From an uncultured Puniceicoccaceae bacterium (GTDB taxonomy: Bacteria; Verrucomicrobiota; Verrucomicrobiia; Opitutales; Coraliomargaritaceae): 32,884 bases of DNA. The stretch lies in assembly GCA_913044165.1 (NCBI GenBank), contig CAJWMY010000011.1:1-32884 (forward strand). The letters run 5' to 3'. The notes under the pieces are model-generated. The model worked only from the letters and a program-made list of their open reading frames with translations. It did no database searches and was not told the DNA's origin. Made by a program: the position numbers and the translations under genes. Shown one piece after another: positions 26,764-32,884 of this stretch. Numbering within the stretch: the stretch's first letter is position 1; every line of letters starts with the position of its first letter.

Positions 26764-28014
26764 TCACTGCTCTAGAGAGTGCTTTTTAAACAAGATAACA
26801 GCATTATGCCCGCCGAATCCTGAATTATTGCATAAAGCAACATTTATATCTGCTTGGCACATCTGATTTGGAACATAATTCAAATCACAATCTGGATCTG
26901 ATTGAATATAATTAATTGTTGGTGGAACTTTGCCTTCAAAAATTACTTTTGAACAAATTGCTGATTCGATTCCTCCGGCTGCACCTAATAAATGACCTGT
27001 CATCGACTTAGTAGAACTAATTAGAATGTCTTTAGCGTGTGAACCATATGCCTCCTTAATAGCAAGTGTTTCAAATTTATCATTATAAGGCGTTGAAGTA
27101 CCATGCGCATTAATGTAATCAACAGAGTCTAAATTAAGACCAGATTGATCAACTACTGCTTTAAGAGATTTAGCTAGAGCTTTCCCTGCAGGATCTGGAG
27201 ATGTAATATGATATGCATCACAACTAGAGTCATAAGCAGAGATTTCACAATAAATCCTGGCCCCTCTATTTTGGGCATTCTCTAAAGTTTCCAATATTAA
27301 GATGCCGGCACCTTCTCCCATTACAAATCCGTCTCGATTAAGCTCAAAAGGACGACTAGCTTGTTCTGGGGCATCATTAAAATTAGTGCTCATTGCTTTC
27401 ATGGAACAGAAACCAGCATATCCTAATTGACACACAGCAGCTTCACTACCTCCTGCAATCATAACATCAGCTTGACCATTACGAATAGCATTGAATGCTT
27501 CCCCTATTGAATGGGTTGCGGAAGAACAAGCACTAACTAAACCAAAATTAGGCCCTTTAGCGCCAAGTTCAATCGCAACAACACCACTCGCAATATTACC
27601 AATCAAAGATGGAATCATAAATGGGGAAACTTTTCTAGGTCCGCGTTCAATCATACGTGCTGTTTGATCGTGAATAGTTTGAAGTCCCCCAATACCAGAA
27701 CCAACGTAAACTCCAAAACGCTCAGGGTCTATATTGTCTACATTTATTCCGGAATCAGAAATAGCTAAGCGAGCACCCGCTACAGCAAAATGAGTAAACC
27801 TATCATTACGACGGGCTTCCTTGAAATCCATGAAATCAGATACTTCAAAATCAAGCACTTCAGCACCAACTTTTGAGGTAAGCTCACTAACATCAAAGTT
27901 TTGAATTTTACGAATACCACTTAGACCAGATAGGACGCCATTCCAGAGATTTTCAATTCCCACGCCGTGGGAATTGATTGTGCCTAGTCCGGTAACAACA
28001 ACTCGTGGTGTCAT
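26764..28014 (-). CDS. fabF: 3-oxoacyl-ACP synthase II (FabF)
   Basis: Elongating condensing enzyme that joins malonyl-ACP to acyl-ACP. The 416 residues have the C-H-H triad: nucleophile Cys163 in SACSSATHSI, His304 in NAHGTSTPYND and His341 in MTGHLLGAAGGIES. Also typical are VVVTGLGTINSHG at the N terminus, GSGIGGLQT and the C-terminal NNSGFGGHNAV. It is FabF rather than FabB in overall character, though this split is hard to make by eye. Gene order fabG-acpP-fabF is the classic fab cluster, here without fabD or fabH; acpP ends 62 bp upstream. Confidence 0.96.
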   Translation of the reverse strand: MTPRVVVTGLGTINSHGVGIENLWNGVLSGLSGIRKIQNFDVSELTSKVGAEVLDFEVSDFMDFKEARRNDRFTHFAVAGARLAISDSGINVDNIDPERFGVYVGSGIGGLQTIHDQTARMIERGPRKVSPFMIPSLIGNIASGVVAIELGAKGPNFGLVSACSSATHSIGEAFNAIRNGQADVMIAGGSEAAVCQLGYAGFCSMKAMSTNFNDAPEQASRPFELNRDGFVMGEGAGILILETLENAQNRGARIYCEISAYDSSCDAYHITSPDPAGKALAKSLKAVVDQSGLNLDSVDYINAHGTSTPYNDKFETLAIKEAYGSHAKDILISSTKSMTGHLLGAAGGIESAICSKVIFEGKVPPTINYIQSDPDCDLNYVPNQMCQADINVALCNNSGFGGHNAVILFKKHSLEQ

Positions 28015-28076
28015 CTTATCTTTATATATTGGAATCTTAACTTTAAGGCAATAGCTTTAAAGGGTTAGAAATACTA

Positions 28077-28331
28077 CTAACTAGATTTTTCAGTAATGTA
28101 TCTAACTACATCACCCACAGAAGTAAGTTTTTCTGCATCTGCCTCAGGGATTTCCCCGTCAATTTCATCACTAAAGGCTTCTTCAAAAGCCATTATTAAT
28201 TCAACATTATCGAGTGAATCGCAGCCCAAATCGTCAATAAAAGAAGCTTCTAAGGTGACTTGTTCAGGATTTACGTTCAATTGATCAACTATAATTGATC
28301 TAACTTTATCTTCTGTAGTTTGTTCAGCCAT
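28077..28331 (-). CDS. acpP: Acyl carrier protein
   Basis: 84-residue acidic carrier protein. The phosphopantetheine attachment site is Ser39 in [18 protein letters not shown], which differs from the usual G-A-DSLD only by Cys for Ala. Helix-turn features and the C-terminal VGDVVRYI are standard. It shuttles acyl chains between FabG, FabF and FabA. Its start codon is preceded by a tetranucleotide repeat filling most of the 29 bp gap after fabG, where a ribosome-binding site would be expected. Confidence 0.97.
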   Translation of the reverse strand: MAEQTTEDKVRSIIVDQLNVNPEQVTLEASFIDDLGCDSLDNVELIMAFEEAFSDEIDGEIPEADAEKLTSVGDVVRYITEKSS

Positions 28332-28336
28332 AAGTT

Positions 28337-28356
28337 ATTTATTTATTTATTTATTT
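28337..28356 (-). repeat. (ATTT)5 tandem repeat just upstream of acpP
   Basis: Five perfect ATTT units on the plus strand (AAAT on the coding strand) lie 6-25 bp before the acpP ATG, between fabG and acpP. This is the position of a ribosome-binding site, and none is present. An A-rich unstructured leader can favour initiation; slippage in the repeat could change spacing, but nothing here shows that it does. Confidence 0.9.
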
Positions 28357-28360
28357 TTCA

Positions 28361-29107
28361 TCACATCACCATACCACCGTCAACAGTAAAAACTTGACCA
28401 GTTATGTAGTCTGATTTTTGTGATGCTAAAAATGCTGTCATATTTGCTATATCCAAGGCTTTTCCCATGCGTTTCATTGGGATAACTCCAATAATTCCAG
28501 TTTTTTGGTCTTCACTTAGAATATTCGTCATATCTGTTTCAATAAAACCAGGAGCAACGACGTTTACGGTAACGTTTCGGGCGGCAAATTCCTTAGCCAA
28601 GCTTTTTGATAATCCAATAATTCCTGCTTTCGCAGCTGCATAATTTGCCTGACCTGCATTTCCAGTTAATCCAATAACTGATGCAATATTAATAATTCGA
28701 CCCCAGCGCTTACGGGTCATTGGTCGAGCAAGATGCTTAATGAAAGAAAAACAACCTTTAAGATTTGTATTCATTACTTCATCCCAATCCGCTTGTCCCA
28801 TTCTAAAAAGTAAATTGTCTCTGGTTATTCCAGCGTTATTAACTAGAATATCAATTAAACCATGTGTTTCTAAGAGTTCCGAACAAGCTGACTCAACGGC
28901 TGAAGCATCAGAAACATCAATAGCTAATGCTTCGGATGAACCTCCATTTAGTTGTATCTCAGAAGCAGTTGATCCACAAGATTCTTCTGAACGACTAACG
29001 CAAATAACATGGTGCCCTTCTTCAGAAAGTAGAAGCGCTATTGCTTTTCCAATACCTCTGCCCGCCCCAGTAACAAGAGCGATTTTTTTTTCCTCCTCTT
29101 CCCTCAT
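28361..29107 (-). CDS. fabG: 3-oxoacyl-ACP reductase (FabG)
   Basis: NADPH-dependent classical SDR reducing 3-oxoacyl-ACP. With the ATG at 29107 the protein has 248 residues, the usual FabG length: cofactor motif TGAGRGIG at 13-20, NNAGITRD at 90-97, catalytic Asn115, Ser143, Tyr156 and Lys160, and PGFIETDM at 187-194. An upstream in-frame TTG at 29143 would add 12 residues with no family support, so I reject it. The N terminus is unusually rich in Glu/Lys (MREEEEKK). It is the first gene of fabG-acpP-fabF and diverges from the pseudouridine synthase gene across about 105 bp. Confidence 0.95.
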   Translation of the reverse strand: MREEEEKKIALVTGAGRGIGKAIALLLSEEGHHVICVSRSEESCGSTASEIQLNGGSSEALAIDVSDASAVESACSELLETHGLIDILVNNAGITRDNLLFRMGQADWDEVMNTNLKGCFSFIKHLARPMTRKRWGRIINIASVIGLTGNAGQANYAAAKAGIIGLSKSLAKEFAARNVTVNVVAPGFIETDMTNILSEDQKTGIIGVIPMKRMGKALDIANMTAFLASQKSDYITGQVFTVDGGMVM

Positions 29108-29147
29108 AAAATAATACTTTTTGTATAAGTTTTGAATAGACAAATAA

Positions 29148-29165
29148 TTACCTCATAGTGCAAGC
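29148..29165 (-). promoter_or_regulatory. Conserved element upstream of fabG
   Basis: Minus-strand reading GCTTGCACTATGAGGTAA, a near copy of the element at 18981-18999 upstream of rsmJ (one base shorter, otherwise one or two differences). It lies 41-58 bp before the fabG ATG in a divergent promoter region. Its TTGCAC followed after 17 bp by TCTATT could pass as a sigma-70-like promoter for fabG. Confidence 0.4.
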
Positions 29166-29212
29166 TATAAAGTATAAATATTTAAATCAACAAAAACTAA
29201 TAAATCTCAAAA

Positions 29213-29944
29213 ATGAATTCTTCAGAACTTGAGCGCGTTCAAAAAATAATTGCTAATGCAGGGCTTTGTTCTCGCAGGGATGCAGAAAAACTTATAGAAT
29301 TAGCAAAAGTTAGAGTTAATGGAAAAACGATAGCACTTGGAGCCAAAGCTTTAACAACTGATGCCATATTTGTTGACAATAAGCCATTGAAAATTCCAAA
29401 TGATAAACCGATAACCCTGGTTCTTAATAAGCCTAAGGGAGTTATTTGCAGTAACGATGACCCATTCGCACAAAAGACAGTTTTTGATTTGCTGCCAAAT
29501 GATTTTAAGAAAAAACGACTTTTTTGTGCAGGCCGTCTTGATAAAGACAGTGAAGGCTTGCTAATAATTACTAATGACGGAAACCTTGCGAACAAAATTA
29601 CCCACCCATCAGCCCAAATCATCAAGAAATACAGAGTTACTTTAAATAAAGATTTCAAAATAAAAGATATCTCTAAATTAACAGAGGGTATTGAGGATGA
29701 AGGAGAATTCCTTAAGGCAGACAAAATTTTACCCTCACCTGGAAATAAAGAAGGCGATAAGAGAAAGCTTGAAGTGCACCTAAGCCATGGAAAAAAAAGG
29801 GAAATAAGAAGACTCTTTGAAGCCCATCGCTATTATGTTAAAAAACTAAATCGAATTCAAATTGGCAGTATACAATTGAAAAATATACCTAAAGGTGGCA
29901 TTAAAATTTTAGGTAAAAAAGATATCGATCGCTTACTTGGATAA
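29213..29944 (+). CDS. RluB/RsuA-family rRNA pseudouridine synthase
   Basis: 243 residues: an N-terminal S4 domain (ERVQKIIANAGLCSRRDAEKLI, about 7-28, with VRVNG), then the RsuA-type synthase domain with LVLNKPKGVICS (69-80), the catalytic loop GRLDKDSEGLLIITND (Asp110), KYRVTL, and KREIRRLFEAHRYYVKKLNRIQIG near the end. Members isomerise specific uridines in 23S (RluB, RluE, RluF) or 16S (RsuA) rRNA; the target cannot be fixed from sequence, though RluB-like is most likely. It starts without a Shine-Dalgarno sequence and lies 29 bp before folD. Confidence 0.9.
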   Translation: MNSSELERVQKIIANAGLCSRRDAEKLIELAKVRVNGKTIALGAKALTTDAIFVDNKPLKIPNDKPITLVLNKPKGVICSNDDPFAQKTVFDLLPNDFKKKRLFCAGRLDKDSEGLLIITNDGNLANKITHPSAQIIKKYRVTLNKDFKIKDISKLTEGIEDEGEFLKADKILPSPGNKEGDKRKLEVHLSHGKKREIRRLFEAHRYYVKKLNRIQIGSIQLKNIPKGGIKILGKKDIDRLLG

Positions 29945-29973
29945 ATTCAATTGAAATCTTTATAATTTACATC

Positions 29974-30855
29974 ATGAAACTCATAGACGGAAACACCATT
30001 GCTAAAAGTATTATAGAAGACCTAACTATTAAGGTTTCAAGAATCAAAAAGGGGAAACCTTGCGTTGCATTCATCCGTGTTGGCAAAGATCCTGCATCCA
30101 TTTCTTACGTCAGGAAAAAACAAAAAACTGCCGAAGCAATTGGTATTGATAGTGAACTAACTATTCTCCCAGAAGATATTTCACAAGATGCATTATTTTC
30201 AAAGATAGATATTTTAAATAAAGATGACCGTATTAATGGAATTTTAATTCAAGCTCCCTTGCCTGATCACATTGATGAAACGGCTACTTTTAATCGGGTT
30301 TCCCCAGATAAAGATGTGGATGGATTCCATACCTTGAATATAGGAAAACTTTGCCAAGAAGACCCTTCTGGTTTTGTCGCCTGCACCCCTGCTGGTATTG
30401 TTGAATTGATAAGGCATAGTAAGATTGATACCGAAGGAAAACATGTTGTCGTTCTTGGGCGCAGTCAAATAGTAGGAAAACCATCCGCCCTATTAATGAT
30501 TCGGAAAGAATTACCTGGGAATGCAACGGTCACCATATGCCACTCTCGGACTCAAAACCTACATAAAATTACACAACAAGCAGATATTTTAATCGCTGCT
30601 ATTGGCAAAGCTCATTTTGTTACAAAGGCTATGATTACAAAAGGAGTTTCTATTATTGATGTAGGCATTAATCGAATACCTGATGCTTCTAAAAAATCTG
30701 GATTTCGACTAGTGGGAGATGTTGATTTTGAGGAGGTCAGTCCTTTTTGTGAGCACATTACCCCAGTTCCCGGGGGCGTAGGACCTATGACCGTGGCAAT
30801 GCTAATGCAAAATACTTTAAATGCATTTCTCAAAAAGCACTCTATTAAAATGTAA
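29974..30855 (+). CDS. folD: Methylenetetrahydrofolate dehydrogenase / cyclohydrolase
   Basis: Bifunctional one-carbon enzyme converting 5,10-methylene-THF to 10-formyl-THF. In 293 residues it shows ISYVRKKQK with the catalytic Tyr45/Lys49 pair, IQAPLPDHI (92-100), PDKDVDGFH (111-119), the NADP-binding VVLGRSQIVGKP, and PVPGGVGPMTVAMLMQNT near the C terminus. Full length, with no unusual residues. It is in a plus-strand run with the pseudouridine synthase, RDD protein and proC. Confidence 0.97.
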   Translation: MKLIDGNTIAKSIIEDLTIKVSRIKKGKPCVAFIRVGKDPASISYVRKKQKTAEAIGIDSELTILPEDISQDALFSKIDILNKDDRINGILIQAPLPDHIDETATFNRVSPDKDVDGFHTLNIGKLCQEDPSGFVACTPAGIVELIRHSKIDTEGKHVVVLGRSQIVGKPSALLMIRKELPGNATVTICHSRTQNLHKITQQADILIAAIGKAHFVTKAMITKGVSIIDVGINRIPDASKKSGFRLVGDVDFEEVSPFCEHITPVPGGVGPMTVAMLMQNTLNAFLKKHSIKM

Positions 30856-30885
30856 AGACTGCATAAAAACTTTTAAAATAATTCT

Positions 30886-31515
30886 ATGCCCGATCTAAAT
30901 TCAGGAGAAACCCCTTCGCAGACACCGAATACCATAACAATCAGTGAAGATAAATTGCCAGAACCGTCATTCTTGATAAGAGCAACAGCATTTACATTAG
31001 ACTATATTTTTTTACTACTTTTAGGGACATTGATTATAGTTCAAATTATAATTCCCACAAGCTATTCAACATCTACCGATGAACTTTTAATTTGGATAAA
31101 CAACTATTCGCTTTGGATTGAAAACCCTGTAGCCTCAGTTATGCCGAAACCGAGTGAAGTAGTAACTGCTACATTACTCCTTATAACAGAGTCTTTCTCG
31201 ATGATTTTTATCTTATATTTTTTAATTTGCACACGCTTTTTTAAAGGACGTTCAATAGGTAAAAAAATTTTCAACTTAAGAACTATAAGCCTAACTGGCG
31301 AAGCTAAGGTTTCAATATTTCACTCATTTTTGAGGGCCTTTAGTAAAACCTTGATGCTTTTTTATTTCTTTCCTTGTCTCCTAATCATTGGCTTTCTGAC
31401 TAAACATTTTCATAAAAGTAAAAAATGGGGTCATGATTTACTCAGTCAGACTAAAGTCATTGACGAATACCAATTTAATCAAATGCTTAGTTCGCAGAGA
31501 GATATAGCATTATGA
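30886..31515 (+). CDS. RDD-family membrane protein
   Basis: 209-residue protein with a polar N terminus of about 28 residues and three hydrophobic segments (about 33-57, 93-118, 153-171). The family motif appears as RATAFTLDYIFLLLL (Arg32, Asp39) and the loop GRSIGKKIFNLRTI, followed by HDLLSQTKVID at the end, all typical of RDD proteins. Proposed roles in the family include transport or ion homeostasis; none is certain. The stop overlaps the proC start as ATGA, implying coupled translation, but no functional link to proline is known to me. Confidence 0.85.
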   Translation: MPDLNSGETPSQTPNTITISEDKLPEPSFLIRATAFTLDYIFLLLLGTLIIVQIIIPTSYSTSTDELLIWINNYSLWIENPVASVMPKPSEVVTATLLLITESFSMIFILYFLICTRFFKGRSIGKKIFNLRTISLTGEAKVSIFHSFLRAFSKTLMLFYFFPCLLIIGFLTKHFHKSKKWGHDLLSQTKVIDEYQFNQMLSSQRDIAL

Positions 31516-32327
31516 AAAACAAAATTGCATTCATAGGTGCTGGCAAAATGGCTACAGCAATTGTTAAAGGCTTAATTAGAGATAATGTTTATTCGCCTGA
31601 TTCTATCCTCTGTACCTGCGGTAATGACTCAACTGGAACCTTGCTCGCAAATGAAACAGGTATAACTTTTACAGATACTATTGAACCTTACTTGAAAAAT
31701 ATAAATATTTTAGTGCTAGCTTGTAAGCCTCAGCAAATTGGTCAAATTGATTTAACTTCATTTCAAGATAATGATATAACTGCTGACCTCACCATCATAT
31801 CAATCCTTGCTGGAACGACTATTGATCGACTTAGAATGTATTTTAAAAATTCAAAATACATTATACGAACTATGCCAAATACTCCTGGACAAATCGGATT
31901 CGGTAGTACCGCCTTTGCTTCATCAGTTGATTTAGATAAAAAAACGCTTTCGCATTTAGAAAATATCTTGGGATCATTAGGATCTATTTACCAAGTGAAA
32001 GAGTCCGAAATGGATGCCATCACTGCACTTTCTGGAAGTGGACCAGCTTATGTATTTGAATTTATTTCAGCCCTTTCCCAAGGGGGAATCAGTGTAGGAT
32101 TAGATCCTATAATTGCAAAAAAGTTAGCGATTGAAACAATTATTGGATCGGCAAAATTGTTAGAAGAAAGTGGACACGAATCAGAAGATTTAAGAGATGC
32201 TGTGACCTCAAAAGGCGGAACAACTGAAGTAGCTCTAAAAGTTCTGGGAAGTGGGGGATTTAAGAACTTAGTAATAGAGGCAATTCAAAAGGCGAAAGAT
32301 CATTCTCTAAAACTTTCCAAAAGTTAA
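31512..32327 (+). CDS. proC: Pyrroline-5-carboxylate reductase
   Basis: NAD(P)H-dependent last step of proline synthesis. The 271 residues have IAFIGAGKMATAIVKGL at the N terminus (Rossmann loop), LACKPQQIG, RTMPNTPGQIGFGSTAF, ALSGSGPAYVFEFISAL and the C-terminal signature TSKGGTTEVALKVL. Complete, with the start overlapping the RDD stop by 4 bp. Its stop overlaps the convergent triphosphatase gene by 4 bp. A small AT-rich hairpin AACTTT-CCA-AAAGTT (32311-32325) sits at the junction but lacks a convincing T-run for either strand. Confidence 0.96.
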   Translation: MKNKIAFIGAGKMATAIVKGLIRDNVYSPDSILCTCGNDSTGTLLANETGITFTDTIEPYLKNINILVLACKPQQIGQIDLTSFQDNDITADLTIISILAGTTIDRLRMYFKNSKYIIRTMPNTPGQIGFGSTAFASSVDLDKKTLSHLENILGSLGSIYQVKESEMDAITALSGSGPAYVFEFISALSQGGISVGLDPIIAKKLAIETIIGSAKLLEESGHESEDLRDAVTSKGGTTEVALKVLGSGGFKNLVIEAIQKAKDHSLKLSKS

Positions 32328-32884
32328 AAATACTTTTTCAAAAATTTCTCACATTTGCGAACGGCTAATGCTCGATGGCTTAATTTTGATTTAACAATTG
32401 TGCCTAATTCAGCAAATGTACGATTATATCCTTTAGGAACAAAAATAGGATCATAGCCAAAACCTAAAATTCCAGATGGCATTAATTGAATCATCCCGTG
32501 ACAAATTCCTTCGAAATAATAGATCTCTTTTTTCTTATCTATTAAACATAGAACGCATCTAAAGCGAGCACCAAGGTCTTTTTCAGGGACATCCAAAAGT
32601 CTATTCAAAAGCTTTTTTACATTCTCATTGTCGCTAGCATTCTCTCCAGCATATCTTGCAGAAAATATTCCTGGTTCACCATTAAGAAAATCTACTTCTA
32701 ATCCGGAGTCATCTGCAATAACCCAATGTTTTTGATTAATTTCCTGTGATAGCGCTCGGGCTTTCAAAAAGGCATTAGCATGAAAATCCGACCCATTCTC
32801 CTCGACGAAAGGCATTCCCCCAAATTCTTCAGCCGATGAAATTTTAAAACAGCTAGATTTAAATAAATAATTAACAATACAGAC
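32324..32884 (-). CDS. rdgB: dITP/XTP pyrophosphatase (RdgB/HAM1 family), 5' end outside window
   Basis: Hydrolyses non-canonical purine triphosphates (dITP, ITP, XTP) to monophosphates, keeping them out of nucleic acids. Visible are FVEENGSDFHANAFLKARAL (substrate/metal Glu and Asn residues), WVIADDSGLEVDFLNGEPGIFSARYAG, the GFGYDPIFVP signature and the C-terminal ELGTIVKSKLSHRALA. The Met at 32815 is not the true start: the frame stays open to the right edge, encoding a plausible family N-terminal part (FKISSAEEFGG just upstream of MPFVEENG). Compared with about 195-205 residues in the family, some 15 residues, including the TGN-x-K motif, lie beyond the window. Confidence 0.94.
   Translation of the reverse strand, partial: VCIVNYLFKSSCFKISSAEEFGGMPFVEENGSDFHANAFLKARALSQEINQKHWVIADDSGLEVDFLNGEPGIFSARYAGENASDNENVKKLLNRLLDVPEKDLGARFRCVLCLIDKKKEIYYFEGICHGMIQLMPSGILGFGYDPIFVPKGYNRTFAELGTIVKSKLSHRALAVRKCEKFLKKYF

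Noticed and set aside
28740-29114. 124-codon open frame on the plus strand opposite fabG
   Set aside because: Antisense to fabG, product rich in Ser/Ile with no recognisable motif; conserved FabG residues explain the reading.
29108-29143. 12-residue N-terminal extension of FabG from a TTG
   Set aside because: Family proteins start a few residues before the Rossmann glycine motif, as the ATG at 29107 gives; the extension has no support.
29239-29724. 161-codon open frame on the minus strand opposite the pseudouridine synthase gene
   Set aside because: Lies wholly inside a well-conserved gene in another frame, with low-complexity Ser/Leu-rich product and no family resemblance; a shadow ORF.
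32311-32325. AACTTT-CCA-AAAGTT hairpin at the proC/rdgB junction as a bidirectional terminator
   Set aside because: The stem is all but one A/T pair with a 3 nt loop, and neither strand has a proper T-run directly after it.
32813-32815. ATG as the start of the RdgB/HAM1 gene
   Set aside because: The frame continues upstream to the window edge with family-like sequence and the expected N-terminal TGN-x-K motif would lie beyond, so this Met is internal.

Overview
The window is a dense, AT-rich (roughly mid-30s % G+C by eye, not counted) stretch of bacterial chromosome carrying 26 protein genes and no rRNA, tRNA, IS element, phage gene or CRISPR array that I can see. Nearly every gene is housekeeping. 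The gene set (a run of pseudopilin genes resembling the prepilin clusters of Verrucomicrobiota, an HD-domain tRNA nucleotidyltransferase, citramalate-type isoleucine synthesis, a compact low-GC layout) suggests a marine, possibly streamlined member of the PVC group such as an Opitutales-like verrucomicrobium. That assignment is an inference from protein character, not from a marker gene. A few genes (fabA, an EF-G of the second type, rsmJ) look like the forms best known from Gammaproteobacteria.

Layout. 1-3306 (minus strand): an SDR-type oxidoreductase, then cimA and fabA, the last two overlapping by 4 bp. 3495-5606 (plus): a lone elongation factor G followed by a clear intrinsic terminator. 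5789-11734 (plus): sucC-sucD-leuB-alaS, a TCA-cycle, leucine/isoleucine and tRNA-charging run. 11715-15216 (minus): five type II secretion-like pseudopilins in the order G-G'-H-I-J, preceded by trhO. 16194-16964 (plus): rph. 16956-18947 (minus): rsmJ and an M29 aminopeptidase. 19053-25201 (plus): tlyA, nadK, an HD-type tRNA nucleotidyltransferase, polA and a tiny RNase III-like protein. 25191-29107 (minus): fabG-acpP-fabF plus a membrane-anchored phospholipase D-like protein. 29213-32327 (plus): an RluB/RsuA-type pseudouridine synthase, folD, an RDD membrane protein and proC. 32324 to the right edge (minus): an inosine/xanthosine triphosphatase whose start lies outside the window.

Functional themes are RNA modification and processing (trhO, rph, rsmJ, tlyA, CCA-type transferase, mini RNase III, pseudouridine synthase), fatty-acid and lipid synthesis (fabA, fabG, acpP, fabF, PLD-like), branched-chain amino acid synthesis (cimA, leuB) and central metabolism. 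The most notable points are: a CimA that stops before the usual C-terminal allosteric domain and runs straight into fabA; a pseudopilin cluster with no GspK, ATPase or secretin beside it; all four convergent gene pairs overlapping at their 3' ends; an almost complete lack of Shine-Dalgarno sequences; and a near-identical 18-19 bp element in two separate divergent promoter regions. I found no wholly novel multi-gene system.
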